This document shows, in pieces, positions 16,988 through 25,583 of a DNA stretch of 37,021 nt. The notes under the pieces are model-generated. The model saw nothing but the letters and a program-made list of their open reading frames with translations. It did no database searches and was not told where the DNA came from. Position numbers and translations under genes: made by a program. The first letter of the stretch is position 1. The number at the start of each line of letters is the position of its first letter. The DNA comes from Alphaproteobacteria bacterium. Lineage in GTDB: Bacteria; Pseudomonadota; Alphaproteobacteria; UBA9219. The stretch is from contig JAQUYN010000019.1 in assembly GCA_028691835.1 (NCBI GenBank), positions 1 to 37,021 on the forward strand, given 5' to 3'.

Positions 16988-17539
16988 TCAATCCGGGTCC
17001 CAGATTTCCTGCAAGGACGGATAGATCTCAATCAGATAATCGGTCACCTTATCAATCGGGCGGAAAACGCCAATGTAAGGGATGCATTCCTCTGTGATGA
17101 TTTGCTTTTCGATGTCCTCGTCGGAAATCGAGATGCGATCCCAAAACAGGTGATACGTGTTCCCCTGCCCCTTAAGCAAGATAGCCATAACAGCCTTGCC
17201 AAAAGTAGGATCGTCAAGCTGAACCAGCATATAGGGCACCTGATTGCCATCCGTTTTGCGATCCCAGCCAAAGCCAATATCACAATGAAAAACTTCAGCG
17301 TCTGTGTGCAGAACGATGAATTCTGGATCAGCTGGAAATTTACGGTAAGGGTTCGCCTTGATGATGGCTTTGCACTTAAAGCTAAGCATCGCGATATGAC
17401 CGACATATTCGCCGTCAATCAATTCGAACATACCTATGCGACGCATCATTGTTTGACGCGAACCCAAAGGTTCATTCGCCGCCTTGAGGGCACGGTTCTC
17501 TTTAACGTTCAAGAACTCAGCTGCTGAGATCAAGCTCAT
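16988..17539 (-). CDS. DUF736-domain protein with extensions at both ends
   Basis: Residues ~33-140 match DUF736: IGMFELIDGEYVGHIAML, then IGFGWDRK, then YMLVQLDDPTFGKAVMAIL and YHLFWDR. DUF736 proteins are small (~100 residues), of unknown function, common in alphaproteobacteria and often on plasmids or integrative elements. This copy has an extra ~33 residues at the N-terminus and ~45 at the C-terminus. I chose the ATG at 17539 because AAGGAG lies nine bases upstream; the frame stays open for 33 more codons but without such a site. An opposite-strand frame of 195 codons covers the same bases and is treated as a shadow. Confidence 0.75.
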   Translation of the reverse strand: MSLISAAEFLNVKENRALKAANEPLGSRQTMMRRIGMFELIDGEYVGHIAMLSFKCKAIIKANPYRKFPADPEFIVLHTDAEVFHCDIGFGWDRKTDGNQVPYMLVQLDDPTFGKAVMAILLKGQGNTYHLFWDRISISDEDIEKQIITEECIPYIGVFRPIDKVTDYLIEIYPSLQEIWDPD

Positions 17540-18043
17540 GTCATTCAACTCCTTTGCCAAGCAAATAAAGCACAGGACAGACTTGAAAGAAAACAAAGGG
17601 GAGACAGAAATCACCGCATCTGCGTGCGCTTCTCGCACTTAGCGAGTCCGCTACCGATGTCTGGCCCTGACACTCTTTGCCATCAACCAAGAACGCTCTC
17701 ACTTAAACTACGAGAGACTATCCTCTGCTGCATACACGTTCCCTGTCCCCCTTTCGCAAAGGAGCAGAGCGGCAAAGCGTCGTTACATAAACCAGTGGGG
17801 AACTATGGAGGACATCCATTCGTCCTTGGGCCAGTGGTACGTGCGCTTCCGTAAGGGCAACGTACTGATAACCTCATACAGATGCAAGAGAATTTATGAT
17901 ATTTTCAATATTTTTAAAAAATGATGTTAATGGGCCACAGATACCTAAATCAAGCTTGAACTTAACCAAACTATGCCACATCCTGCAACGACACAAAGAC
18001 TATTCTGCCCCGCCCTTCCCGTAGCAAATGCGAGTTTTTCCCA
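17540..18043. other. 504-base gap with a structured, possibly pseudoknotted segment
   Basis: No convincing gene. Between 17690 and 17870 stems cluster: CTCTGCT (17723-17729) with AGCAGAG (17763-17769); GTTCCC (17738-17743) with GGGAAC (17798-17803); CCTTT/AAAGG (17750-17754/17758-17762); ATGGA/TCCAT (17805-17809/17815-17819); and GTACGT (17837-17842) with ACGTAC (17860-17865) around a further near-complete stem. The first two pairings interlock as a pseudoknot. It might be an RNA gene, but I could not match it to RNase P RNA, tmRNA, SRP RNA or 6S RNA. The last ~170 bases before the next gene are AT-rich and plain. Confidence 0.3.
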
Positions 18044-18346
18044 ATGGACACAACCTCTCAGATTTTGTCAGGCCTCTTTGGCGTTGCTATCGTCATTCTG
18101 ATCGCACCACGAATCTTGGCCGTTAACCAAGGCAAGATTCTGCGCAATATGGCCCTCTGGGTTGCCATTTTTCTGCTTTTGGCCCTCGCCTACAAAAACT
18201 TCGGACCTGTGGATCCGAATCAGGCCAATCAATCCGGCTCCACCGCGACCAGCCAAGCACAAGATGACCTCACGGATAAAGAGGCCCCATTGCCCGACAT
18301 GCAGATTAACGAAGAAAATGGCTTCTCCCCACCACAGGGGGATTGA
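18044..18346 (+). CDS. Small membrane protein, function unknown
   Basis: The 100-residue product has two hydrophobic segments (residues ~7-25, LFGVAIVILIAPRIL, and ~34-50, MALWVAIFLLLALAY) separated by a short basic loop, then a soluble tail rich in Gln, Asp and Pro. The second segment resembles the membrane anchor at the start of some alphaproteobacterial clan AA aspartic proteases, but no protease domain follows. The hydrophobicity pattern supports coding. Upstream lies the structured gap and downstream a repeat with a terminator-like hairpin. Confidence 0.6.
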   Translation: MDTTSQILSGLFGVAIVILIAPRILAVNQGKILRNMALWVAIFLLLALAYKNFGPVDPNQANQSGSTATSQAQDDLTDKEAPLPDMQINEENGFSPPQGD

Positions 18347-18410
18347 AACCAACAGCCCCATGATATGGTAATCCAAATTACGAGTTGTGACCTTTGAAAA
18401 TCAAGCAGTT

Positions 18411-18600
18411 CGTCGTTCCGCACAAGCCTGTCATCGCCTTGGCGTGTCAGGCGCAGATGCGGACAAAACGTATACGTTTTGCGCGTAGGGCCAAAGGCCC
18501 GAAGTCCGCAGGATAAAAACACGCCAAAAGCGTGTTTTTATAATCCGGTTTGGTTTCTTTGCCTAAAACAACAAGGAAACTGGATTCCGGATTCCGCTTT
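18411..18600 (-). repeat. Dispersed palindromic repeat, copy A, with a nested insertion
   Basis: Bases 18417-18463 are the near-exact reverse complement of 19355-19401 (about one mismatch in 47). The core stem equivalent lies around 18542-18590 with a GGATTCC end. Compared with copy B, roughly 80 bases (about 18464-18541) are inserted between core and end. The insert has its own palindromes: AAAACGTATACGTTTT at 18465-18480, GGGCC/GGCCC at 18488-18500, and the hairpin at 18514-18540. Confidence 0.7.
18514..18540. terminator. Strong hairpin with A and T tracts, probable bidirectional terminator
   Basis: TAAAAACACGC (18514-18524) and GCGTGTTTTTA (18530-18540) form a perfect 11-bp stem with a CAAAA loop. 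The arms end in T-runs on either strand, as in bidirectional terminators. It lies about 170 bases after the small membrane protein gene, inside the insert of repeat copy A. Confidence 0.5.
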
Positions 18601-18658
18601 CTTGCGCCTACACTGCCCTTTTCAAAATTGAGTCATTTTATGTGGCACAGACCATATG

Positions 18659-18970
18659 TCAGAGCGGAACAAATTTTGTCACAGACTGGCATGTTCCTCT
18701 TGTGCAATCCTTGATGTGCCGAACATTAAGGGTGATGCCTTCATTGCCAACCATGAACGAATATTCCTGTGTGTTTTCAACACCCCTTACATCTCCACGC
18801 TGGCTGGACAATTTTGTGAAGAGATTAGCTGCGCAGACACCTCTTTCGGCACCCCCTGTTTTATTACCGCAGATTTTGTTTGCTGATTTCACTAAAGTAT
18901 CGATGTGGGGACGCTTGAAGTAAGCGTGACAACTGGTCCCTACAATTGCAAATAAGGCCCAAAAACACAT
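18659..18970 (-). CDS. Doubtful small secreted protein
   Basis: From the ATG at 18970 the frame encodes 103 residues, starting with a hydrophobic stretch MCFWALFAIVGTSCHA that could be a signal or lipoprotein-like leader, then a Cys-containing soluble part (CGNKTGG, GVCAANLF, DCTRGTCQS). The frame runs back to 19048, but the extra part reads like non-coding sequence. No ribosome binding site and no family match are evident, and it sits between two inverted copies of a palindromic repeat. It may be a small orphan gene, or chance. Confidence 0.3.
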   Translation of the reverse strand: MCFWALFAIVGTSCHAYFKRPHIDTLVKSANKICGNKTGGAERGVCAANLFTKLSSQRGDVRGVENTQEYSFMVGNEGITLNVRHIKDCTRGTCQSVTKFVPL

Positions 18971-19275
18971 GATTTTCGACGCAGGTATAGCCCTTCTATT
19001 GGAATGGCTATTTGATTCCTTTATAGAGATTGACGTTGGACGGCACATAATTCTCTACAAAATATGATAATAAAAATATTAATATTTAAGGGGTCATTTT
19101 ACAATAATTTTGTATTTGAAGCAACACTTGCAGATTTATACACACTTCAAAATCTGGATCCTTCTCATTCCGCTCCTAGCGAAGGAGATGGGGATAAGGA
19201 ATGTATCCTCTTATTCTATTCTTGAGGTATGGTCTTTCCAAGTAACCTTGGGATGGTGCCTACCCCTCTCTCTCA
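18971..19275. other. AT-rich gap with no recognised gene
   Basis: Only a short hairpin (CTCCT/AGGAG near 19173-19187) stands out. Frames here are short and look random. Confidence 0.4.
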
Positions 19276-19410
19276 GCTTGTCCGGACGCCCCTTATTAGG
19301 GGCGATCCGGAATCCGATTTCCTTGTTGTTGCGGGTAAGGAAACCAAATCGGATTCCGCATCTGCGCCTGTCACGCCAAGGCGATGACAGGCTTGTGCGG
19401 AATGACGGGA
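19276..19410 (+). repeat. Dispersed palindromic repeat, copy B
   Basis: The copy has a core stem GGAATCCGATTT (19309-19320) with AAATCGGATTCC (19346-19357), a left arm with GCCCC/GGGGC, and a right arm (19355-19401) shared in inverse orientation with copy A. It has the same build as copy C at 23483-23631. Palindromic intergenic elements of this kind are common in alphaproteobacterial genomes. Confidence 0.7.
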
Positions 19411-19432
19411 TATTATGATTTTCGAATACTTC

Positions 19433-19450
19433 AACCCATAACTCGGGTTA
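19433..19450 (-). repeat. 18-base sequence shared in inverse orientation with 27505-27522
   Basis: The complement of this stretch reads TAACCCGAGTTATGGGTT, identical to 27505-27522. Each copy lies within ~35 bases of a larger palindromic repeat. It contains its own short dyad (ACCC/GGGT). Confidence 0.6.
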
Positions 19451-19519
19451 CCTACGTTTCAAAACAGAAGATCATCTACCATAGATTGAGAAGAAGCACC
19501 ACATCCTACAACATCAACA

Positions 19520-19551
19520 AAAACCCCGCTACGTTGCCGCAGCGGGGTTTT
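19520..19551 (-). terminator. Rho-independent terminator after hppA
   Basis: AAAACCCCGCT (19520-19530) and AGCGGGGTTTT (19541-19551) form a perfect 11-bp stem with a 10-base loop, ending in T on the minus strand, 26 bases after the hppA stop. Confidence 0.85.
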
Positions 19552-19576
19552 GCTTATTCAACCAAGCGATTGAAGC

Positions 19577-21685
19577 TTAGCTTGCCATATGGTGCAAGAT
19601 TGCCAACAGCAAGATAGCAACAATGTTGATAATCTTGATCATCGGGTTGATGGCGGGACCAGCGGCATCCTTGTACGGATCGCCAACCGTGTCGCCAGTC
19701 ACAGCAGCCTTATGAGCCTCTGAACCTTTGCCGCCAAAATGACCTTCTTCGATGTACTTCTTGGCGTTATCCCAAGCGCCGCCACCCGATGTCATCGAGA
19801 TAGCAACGAAGAGACCCGTCACGATTGTACCAAGAAGCATGGCCCCCAAGGCCATAAACGCTTCGGCCTGCCCTGCAGCCGCCTTAACGACAACATACAA
19901 GACAACAGGCGCAGCTATCGGAAGCAACGAAGGAATGATCATTTCGCGGATCGCAGCCTTGGTCAGCATATCGACGGCTTTACCATATTCTGGCTTAGCC
20001 TTGCCTTCCATGATGCCCTTGATTTCACGGAACTGACGACGCACTTCCTGCACAACCGCACCAGCAGCACGACCAACAGCCGTCATCGCCATCGCGCCGA
20101 ACAGATAAGGCAGCATGCCACCGATGAAGAGGCCGACCACAACGTACGGATTTTGCAGATCAAACTCGATCTTCAAATCTGGGAAGTAGTGACGCAGATC
20201 TTCAATATAGGCAGCGAACAGCACCAAAGACGCCAACCCTGCCGAAGCAATGGCATAGCCCTTGGTGACGGCCTTTGTTGTGTTACCAACAGCGTCCAGA
20301 GCGTCCGTAATTACACGGATGTCCTTTGGCATATCGGCCATTTCAGCAATACCGCCAGCATTGTCCGTAACGGGGCCATAGGCATCAATCGCAACGATCA
20401 TGCCAGCCAAAGCCAACATGGTTGTCGCCGCAATCGCGATACCGAACAAGCCACAGAATGTGTACGAAAGGATGATACCAACACAGATCACCAAAACAGG
20501 GAGCGCTGTTGATTCCATCGATACGGCAAGTCCTTGAATCACGTTTGTACCGTGACCGTTGGCAGAGGCCGTCGCAACACTACGAACCGGACGATATTCC
20601 GTTGAAGTGTAGTACTCTGTGATCCAAACCATCAAAGCTGTCACGCCAAGACCTGTCATGGCGCAATAGAAGATGTTGACCCCAGAAATAACAGCGCCAT
20701 CGACATTGGCAATCTCTTGAGTGAAACCACCCAACAACTTGTCAATCGCCAACGCAATCAAACCAGCAGAGATAACGCCCGTCGCGATAAGCCCCTTATA
20801 CAAGGCGCCCATGATGTTTTGCTTGGCGTTCAAACGCACGAAGTACGTACCGATCACCGAAGCAACGATGCAAACGCCCGCGATAACGAGCGGCAGGATC
20901 ATCATGATTTCGCGTGTTTCACCAGCGAAGAAGGTCGCGGCCAACATCATCGTGGCCACAATCGTCACCGCATAGGTTTCAAACAAGTCGGCCGCCATAC
21001 CGGCGCAATCGCCGACATTGTCACCAACGTTATCCGCGATAACGGCTGGGTTGCGTGGGTCATCTTCGGGGATCCCAGCTTCGACCTTACCAACGAGGTC
21101 GGCACCGACGTCCGCACCCTTTGTAAAGATACCGCCGCCGAGACGCGCAAAGATGGAAATCAGCGAAGCACCGAAGCTGAGAGCAACCAAGGCTTCAATG
21201 ATAGGACGAATGGAGTCTTCCCCCATCGAGCCCTTCCATTGGATCAAAGCATAATAGTACCCGCCAACGGCAAGAATGCCGAGACCGACAACCAGAAGGC
21301 CCGTGATAGCGCCAGACTTAAAGGCGATGGTCAAGGCTTCTTTCATGCCGACCTGAGCCGCTGCCGCTGTTCGGACATTGGCACGAACAGAAACGTTCAT
21401 GCCGACATATCCGGCAACGCCAGAAAGAACGGAACCGACAATAAAGCCGATGGCCACATGGAGACCCAAGAATGAGCCGAGAGCAATACAGATCACAATA
21501 CCGACGATTCCAATCGTCATGTATTGGCGGTTCAAATAGGCCTTAGCGCCTTCTTGAACAGCTGCAGCAATTTCTTGCATACGAGCCGTGCCCGCAGAAG
21601 AAGATAGCACGGTACGTGCTGTAAACAGCCCGTAGAGCAAGGCTAGAAGCCCGCACGCAAATATTAGCATGAATTCAGTACTCAT
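19577..21685 (-). CDS. hppA: Membrane-bound proton-translocating pyrophosphatase, K+-independent type
   Basis: This inner-membrane pump hydrolyses PPi and moves protons outward. It has about 16 membrane segments over 702 residues and the PPi/Mg site [18 protein letters not shown], followed by [20 protein letters not shown]. Later Asp-rich loops include [16 protein letters not shown] and [16 protein letters not shown]. The diagnostic position after GNTT is Lys ([12 protein letters not shown]), where K+-dependent enzymes have Ala, so it should not need K+. I chose the ATG at 21685 because GAGGAA lies seven bases upstream; the frame is open for 42 more codons with no membrane or family features. 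It is followed by a strong terminator. Confidence 0.96.
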   Translation of the reverse strand: MSTEFMLIFACGLLALLYGLFTARTVLSSSAGTARMQEIAAAVQEGAKAYLNRQYMTIGIVGIVICIALGSFLGLHVAIGFIVGSVLSGVAGYVGMNVSVRANVRTAAAAQVGMKEALTIAFKSGAITGLLVVGLGILAVGGYYYALIQWKGSMGEDSIRPIIEALVALSFGASLISIFARLGGGIFTKGADVGADLVGKVEAGIPEDDPRNPAVIADNVGDNVGDCAGMAADLFETYAVTIVATMMLAATFFAGETREIMMILPLVIAGVCIVASVIGTYFVRLNAKQNIMGALYKGLIATGVISAGLIALAIDKLLGGFTQEIANVDGAVISGVNIFYCAMTGLGVTALMVWITEYYTSTEYRPVRSVATASANGHGTNVIQGLAVSMESTALPVLVICVGIILSYTFCGLFGIAIAATTMLALAGMIVAIDAYGPVTDNAGGIAEMADMPKDIRVITDALDAVGNTTKAVTKGYAIASAGLASLVLFAAYIEDLRHYFPDLKIEFDLQNPYVVVGLFIGGMLPYLFGAMAMTAVGRAAGAVVQEVRRQFREIKGIMEGKAKPEYGKAVDMLTKAAIREMIIPSLLPIAAPVVLYVVVKAAAGQAEAFMALGAMLLGTIVTGLFVAISMTSGGGAWDNAKKYIEEGHFGGKGSEAHKAAVTGDTVGDPYKDAAGPAINPMIKIINIVAILLLAILHHMAS

Positions 21686-21838
21686 TGGATGGTTCCTCAC
21701 ATATCTCTGAAACGGTGCAGGGGTGAGATCATATCCCCCCACAGGAACGCCTTGTCCGTTATCTGTAACGAAAGGCCGCGTGAGAATGCCCAAATAAAGA
21801 CATAAACGCAAGGGGGGAAATGAAGATTATGGATTCGT

Positions 21839-22351
21839 TCACAATTTTCTTTGAGAAACGGCCTGTATCAGGACATCTTGAACCTTCCCGTCACCAAAAA
21901 TGCGGTTCAGCGTCTCTTGTATGGATTTTTTAATTTTCATAAGATCGAGGGCCTGCGCGTTACGCATGGACCCGTCCGCAAGCCCCCCATAAAGAGCCTG
22001 CAAAACGGCATCTTTCAAGCGCGGCATTTGAGACCGCAAATTTTCTGCGGCTTCTAAATCGGACATCTGCAAATCGATAAGCATCGTCACAAGTTGCTGG
22101 GCGCCATAATCATTGATAATGGGCAAGGTCAAAGCCGCCAAATGCAAAAAAATAAGATCGCCATCAGATTGGCCCCCAGTAATACTGACGGCTTCTTTCT
22201 TTTTGCTTTTAGCTTCGTTTTTCGCCTCTTCTTTGGTTTTGCCATGGCTGCCCCCACTGTTGGCAAAGCACACAGAAGCACCACCACTGACCAAAACAAT
22301 CACGAGCAGCGCGGACAAAAACGTTATACTTAAACGGGAAAAAATATTCAT
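21839..22351 (-). CDS. FliL-like secreted or membrane-anchored protein
   Basis: From the ATG at 22351 the 170-residue product has an N-terminal hydrophobic segment (ITFLSALLVIVLVSGG), a Lys- and Glu-rich spacer, and a domain whose end (PRLKDAVLQALYG, then LDLMKIKKSIQETLNRIFG and VQDVLIQAVSQRKL) has the pattern of the FliL C-terminus. FliL supports the flagellar stator at the basal body. No flagellar genes lie nearby, so this may be a FliL-related protein with another role. A GTG at 22372 could also start it. It lies between nusB and hppA on the same strand. Confidence 0.6.
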   Translation of the reverse strand: MNIFSRLSITFLSALLVIVLVSGGASVCFANSGGSHGKTKEEAKNEAKSKKKEAVSITGGQSDGDLIFLHLAALTLPIINDYGAQQLVTMLIDLQMSDLEAAENLRSQMPRLKDAVLQALYGGLADGSMRNAQALDLMKIKKSIQETLNRIFGDGKVQDVLIQAVSQRKL

Positions 22352-22399
22352 AACGATACGATCATCACGCACAAGGTTTGAAAAGTCGTTAACCCAAAC

Positions 22400-22882
22400 C
22401 TATGAGCGTATTTTTTTTGACATTTTATCAAGGATCGCGTTGACCAACCCCGGCTCCTTGGCATTAAAGAAGGCACGGCTCACATCGACATAATCATTGA
22501 TAATAATTCCTGAAGAAATGTCAGCATGATGATAAAGCTCGAAAGCTCCCGCCAAAAGAATGGTCCTCAGCAAGATTTCCATACGCCCAGCGGAAACATT
22601 GGCATTCATGGCGCCTGCCAACATCGCCTCCAGCGACTCACGATTTTCTTGCACACCACGCACGATCAGATCAAGAAGCTCCGCATCGGGACTATCCGTA
22701 ATTTCGTCAAGGGCATCATCGTCGGCATTTAAAATCATATGGGCATCATCAAGGCAATGCTTGAGAATATCCGATAGCTTATCTTCGCCATAGGAGGCCT
22801 GATACAACGCCTGTACGGCAACAAGACGCGCAAGATGTTTTGAGGCATTCGTCGCCACGGGATTTTCAGTTTGTTCACTCAT
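22400..22882 (-). CDS. nusB: Transcription antitermination factor NusB
   Basis: NusB binds boxA RNA with NusE (S10) in rRNA antitermination. The helical protein shows ARLVAVQALYQ at the start, IVRGVQENRE mid-way, and the signature ILLAGAFELYHHADI followed by IIINDYVDVSRAFFNAKEPG. A variable acidic insert (residues ~48-65) lengthens it slightly over E. coli NusB. I chose the ATG at 22882; the frame also has a TTG at 22900 inside the end of ribH. It overlaps or abuts ribH, an order widely conserved with ribH-nusB. Confidence 0.94.
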   Translation of the reverse strand: MSEQTENPVATNASKHLARLVAVQALYQASYGEDKLSDILKHCLDDAHMILNADDDALDEITDSPDAELLDLIVRGVQENRESLEAMLAGAMNANVSAGRMEILLRTILLAGAFELYHHADISSGIIINDYVDVSRAFFNAKEPGLVNAILDKMSKKIRS

Positions 22883-22884
22883 AA

Positions 22885-23400
22885 TTATCGCCCAACCCAA
22901 CGACGCTTGGGCATCAATCGGAAATGATGTTTCAATTCAACCAACTTCAAACAAGCCTCAGCTGCCGCGCCGCCACGATCATGCAAAGCAGGGTTGGCGC
23001 GTTCAAGCGCTTGTTCTTTGGTATCGCACGTCAAGATACCGTTTCCTATCGCAAGCGTATGAAGCAAAGCAAGCTTTTGCAATCCGTACGCGCTGACATC
23101 GCCGACGACTTCATGATGACGCGTTGAACCTTTGATAACGGTGCCAAGAGCAACATAACCGTCATAGCGACGGCGAACAGCATCAAAATCCAAAGACTTC
23201 ATCGCGTACAAAATCGTCGCCGGAATTTCTAGAGCGCCGGGAACTGCAAAAAGTTCATAGGTCGCCCCCGTGCGCTCTAGAACCGCCTTCACTCCAGCCA
23301 AAAGATGATCGGCAACATCGTCATAAAAACGAGACTCCACAATCATGATATGGGGTTTATCTTCAAATTTAAAAACGGCAGGTTCTTTTTTCTGTTCCAT
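22885..23400 (-). CDS. ribH: 6,7-dimethyl-8-ribityllumazine synthase
   Basis: RibH condenses 5-amino-6-ribitylaminouracil with dihydroxybutanone phosphate. The sequence shows VPGALEIPATI, the substrate loop ALGTVIKGSTRHHEVV with the catalytic His, GILTCDTKEQALERA and a C-terminal helix. At 171 residues it is slightly longer than usual at both ends. The ATG at 23400 has GAGG upstream. Nearly 500 bases of repeat-rich DNA separate it from ribB, although the two are in the same pathway, so it probably has its own promoter. Confidence 0.94.
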   Translation of the reverse strand: MEQKKEPAVFKFEDKPHIMIVESRFYDDVADHLLAGVKAVLERTGATYELFAVPGALEIPATILYAMKSLDFDAVRRRYDGYVALGTVIKGSTRHHEVVGDVSAYGLQKLALLHTLAIGNGILTCDTKEQALERANPALHDRGGAAAEACLKLVELKHHFRLMPKRRWVGR

Positions 23401-23890
23401 GGCCTCGACCCTTTGTTGTCACCGCTTAAATAAATCTTTTGCATCACCTGAAAGTTACAGCACTCAAACAGATTCTTCGTTGTCATTGCGGACAAGCTCG
23501 GATGCCGAGTTCGGCAGACGAGTGAAGATCAGGAATCCCATTTTCTTTTGTTTTTCTTGATAAAAAACCAAATGGGATTCCAGGTCTGCGTCCTGACGTC
23601 CATAGGACATCAGGTCTTGTCCGGAAGGACAGTGGAGAGGACCTAACAGCCGGACATCTCCCAGTTATATACTCTTTATCTGCGAAAATCCCAGTCGTCC
23701 CGCCGTCCCACCTCATTCGCTCTGCGCCTCACCGGCCGCTTGCCGAGCGGAAAGGTCGTTCTTCTTGCCGGCGAGCGTCCGGCTCCTCGCAACCGCTCAT
23801 AACCAGACCGGAATTCTCGCGGAGTCTGGGTATATAAATAGCCTCATAGCACAACTGCGGCGAAAAACGCCAGCTGTTTGCTAAAAATGC
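23401..23890. other. 490-base gap between ribB and ribH: palindromic repeat plus GC-rich stem-loops, no gene
   Basis: Besides repeat copy C (23483-23631), the segment 23690-23830 is GC-rich and full of stems: GCCGG/CCGGC near 23768-23785, GAGCGG/CCGCTC across about 23744-23798, and CCAGAC/GTCTGG near 23803-23829. I looked for an FMN riboswitch, which often precedes rib genes, and its conserved blocks are absent on both strands. A GGCG-T5-CGCC hairpin (23859-23873) may end the ribB transcript. Confidence 0.45.
23483..23631 (+). repeat. Dispersed palindromic repeat, copy C
   Basis: Perfect 12-bp core stem GGAATCCCATTT (23532-23543) with AAATGGGATTCC (23570-23581). The outer arms begin TTGCGGACAAG and end CTTGTCCGGAA, an inverted pair. 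The core matches copy B in design, with a compensating C/G change on both sides of the stem. Confidence 0.7.
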
Positions 23891-24505
23891 TTACGCGGCC
23901 ATTTTCTGGCGGAAAGTAATCAAATCGGCAACCGTTCCAACTTTTATTCCATGGGTTTCTGCGAACACCATCAAATCGGGCAATCGGGCCATTGTGCCAT
24001 CAGGGTTAAGAATTTCACACAAAACGCCGGCTGGGTGCAATCCTGCGGCACGGGCAATATCAATCGTTGCCTCGGTATGTCCTGCGCGCTCCAAAACGCC
24101 GCCAGCCTTAGCCACCAACGGGAAGATGTGGCCCGGGGTTACAATATCGGCAGCGCCCTTTAAAGGATCACACGCAACTTGAATGGTGTGAGCGCGATCA
24201 AAAGCGGAAATCCCTGTTGTGACCCCTTCCCGCGCCTCGATAGAAACGGTGAAGGCCGTATGATAACGGCTTTCGTTATGCGCAGACATCATCGGGAGGC
24301 CCAGCGTCTCCACCCGCGTTTTTTCAAGCGCCAGACAAACAAGGCCCCGTCCATGGGTCACCATAAAGTTGATGGCCTGTGGCGTTGCAAACTGCGCGGC
24401 GATAATCAGATCGCCTTCATTCTCGCGGTTTTCATCATCCGCCAAAATAAACATTCGGCCAGCACGCGCTTCTTCGATAATTTCTTGAATTGAGGATATC
24501 GACAT
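23891..24505 (-). CDS. ribB: 3,4-dihydroxy-2-butanone-4-phosphate synthase, single-domain
   Basis: RibB turns ribulose 5-phosphate into the four-carbon precursor of riboflavin. The active-site block [12 protein letters not shown], then [43 protein letters not shown] and the helix with [17 protein letters not shown] are all present over 204 residues. There is no GTP cyclohydrolase II (RibA) domain, whereas many alphaproteobacteria carry a RibBA fusion. Its ATG overlaps the ribE stop by one base, so they are co-translated. Confidence 0.95.
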   Translation of the reverse strand: MSISSIQEIIEEARAGRMFILADDENRENEGDLIIAAQFATPQAINFMVTHGRGLVCLALEKTRVETLGLPMMSAHNESRYHTAFTVSIEAREGVTTGISAFDRAHTIQVACDPLKGAADIVTPGHIFPLVAKAGGVLERAGHTEATIDIARAAGLHPAGVLCEILNPDGTMARLPDLMVFAETHGIKVGTVADLITFRQKMAA

Positions 24506-25101
24506 TACACCCGTCCCTGTGCTGACAACAAGCGTTCGACATGGCGTGCGATCAGATCAACTTCAAAGTTTAAAAGGTGGCCGACTTGGATTCCCCCCAA
24601 AGTCGTTGCCTGCTGCGTATGGGGCACGATGTTGACGCCAAAGCGAGTCCCATCAACCTCGTTCACCGTCAAAGAAACACCATCGAGCGTAACCGAACCC
24701 TTAGGCGCAATGAACTTCGCAAATGCCTGTGGTATTTCAAAAACCAAACGCAGACTCTCTTTCTCGGGTTCAGCAGAAATCAAACGGGCCTCGCCATCGA
24801 CATGACCGGAAACCATGTGACCGCCCAACTCATCCCCCATACGAAGGGCGCGTTCAAGGTTGACCTTGGTTCCGACCTGCCACTGTTTCAGCGCCGTCGT
24901 TTTCAATGTCTCACAAGAAGCCTGAACAACGAACGCATCTTGCAACAAGCGAATGACCGTCAAGCACACGCCATTACAAGCAACCGAGGCCCCAATCGGT
25001 AAATCACAAACCGTACGTGGCGCTGTAATCGTCAGTGTCCAGTCACCGGATGGGTCGATGTGCCGTACCTCGCCAATCTCGGTAATGATCCCGGTAAACA
25101 T
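24505..25101 (-). CDS. ribE: Riboflavin synthase, alpha subunit type
   Basis: RibE dismutates two lumazine molecules to riboflavin. It has the two internal lumazine-binding barrels: first [12 protein letters not shown] to ACNGVCLTV (about 1-90), second [11 protein letters not shown] to [13 protein letters not shown] (about 95-190). The opening MFTGII is the family hallmark. It starts seven bases after nrdR stops and overlaps ribB, so nrdR-ribE-ribB form one unit. ribD, which usually lies between nrdR and ribE, is missing. Confidence 0.95.
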   Translation of the reverse strand: MFTGIITEIGEVRHIDPSGDWTLTITAPRTVCDLPIGASVACNGVCLTVIRLLQDAFVVQASCETLKTTALKQWQVGTKVNLERALRMGDELGGHMVSGHVDGEARLISAEPEKESLRLVFEIPQAFAKFIAPKGSVTLDGVSLTVNEVDGTRFGVNIVPHTQQATTLGGIQVGHLLNFEVDLIARHVERLLSAQGRV

Positions 25102-25108
25102 GCGCTGG

Positions 25109-25573
25109 TTATCCTAAGGGCGCGTCGTGTTTAAGCGTCTCAACGAACTCGTTGAAATCCGCTGGCGTACGGAAGTCGCGATAAACTGAAGCATAACGCA
25201 CATACGCGACATGATCCAATCGACGCAACGTTTCCATCACAAGCTCGCCGATTTCCTTGGTGGACAGTTCGCCATCACTTGTGGTTTCCATCTGGCGAAC
25301 GAGGCCGTTGATGACTTGCTCTAACTTGTCTTCATCGACGGGGCGTTTACGCAAAGCAATTCGCATTGAATGAGCCAACTTGTCACGATCAAACGGCTTC
25401 TTCGTGCCGTCACTTTTGATCACGATCAGCTCACGCAACTGAACGCGCTCAAAGGTTGTGAAACGCGCATCACATTCAGGGCAGGACCGACGGCGACGAA
25501 TTGCCGCATTATCCTCACTGGGACGGCTATCCTTCACTTGTGTATCTTCAAAGCCACAAAACGGACAACGCAT
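25109..25573 (-). CDS. nrdR: Ribonucleotide reductase transcriptional repressor NrdR
   Basis: The zinc ribbon MRCPFCG ... [17 protein letters not shown] (residues 1-42) is followed by an ATP-cone domain ([20 protein letters not shown] to about residue 139). NrdR binds NrdR boxes upstream of ribonucleotide reductase genes and senses ATP/dATP. No such target is in the window. It starts ten bases after glyA with AAAGGA six bases before the ATG. The glyA-nrdR-rib order is widely conserved in proteobacteria. Confidence 0.97.
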   Translation of the reverse strand: MRCPFCGFEDTQVKDSRPSEDNAAIRRRRSCPECDARFTTFERVQLRELIVIKSDGTKKPFDRDKLAHSMRIALRKRPVDEDKLEQVINGLVRQMETTSDGELSTKEIGELVMETLRRLDHVAYVRYASVYRDFRTPADFNEFVETLKHDAPLG

Positions 25574-25583
25574 AAATGTTCCT

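Noticed and set aside
16940..17527. 195-codon frame on the + strand
   Set aside because: It is antisense to the DUF736 gene, whose domain motifs and ribosome binding site are clear; the + frame shows no family features.
17640..17880. tmRNA, RNase P RNA, SRP RNA or 6S RNA
   Set aside because: I found no GGTTCGA-type T-arm with CCA or tag frame, no AGGAAAGTCC block, no SRP tetraloop motif and no convincing 6S layout; it is reported only as a structured segment.
19739..20512. 257-codon + strand frame (and another of 252 codons at 20717-21475)
   Set aside because: Both are antisense to hppA and have the His/Arg/Asn-rich composition typical of shadow frames.
23483..23716. 77-codon minus-strand frame
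   Set aside because: It lies across palindromic repeat copy C and reads as translated repeat, with no start signal.
23401..23890. FMN riboswitch upstream of ribH
   Set aside because: None of the conserved FMN-aptamer blocks could be found on either strand; the structure seen is explained by palindromic repeats.
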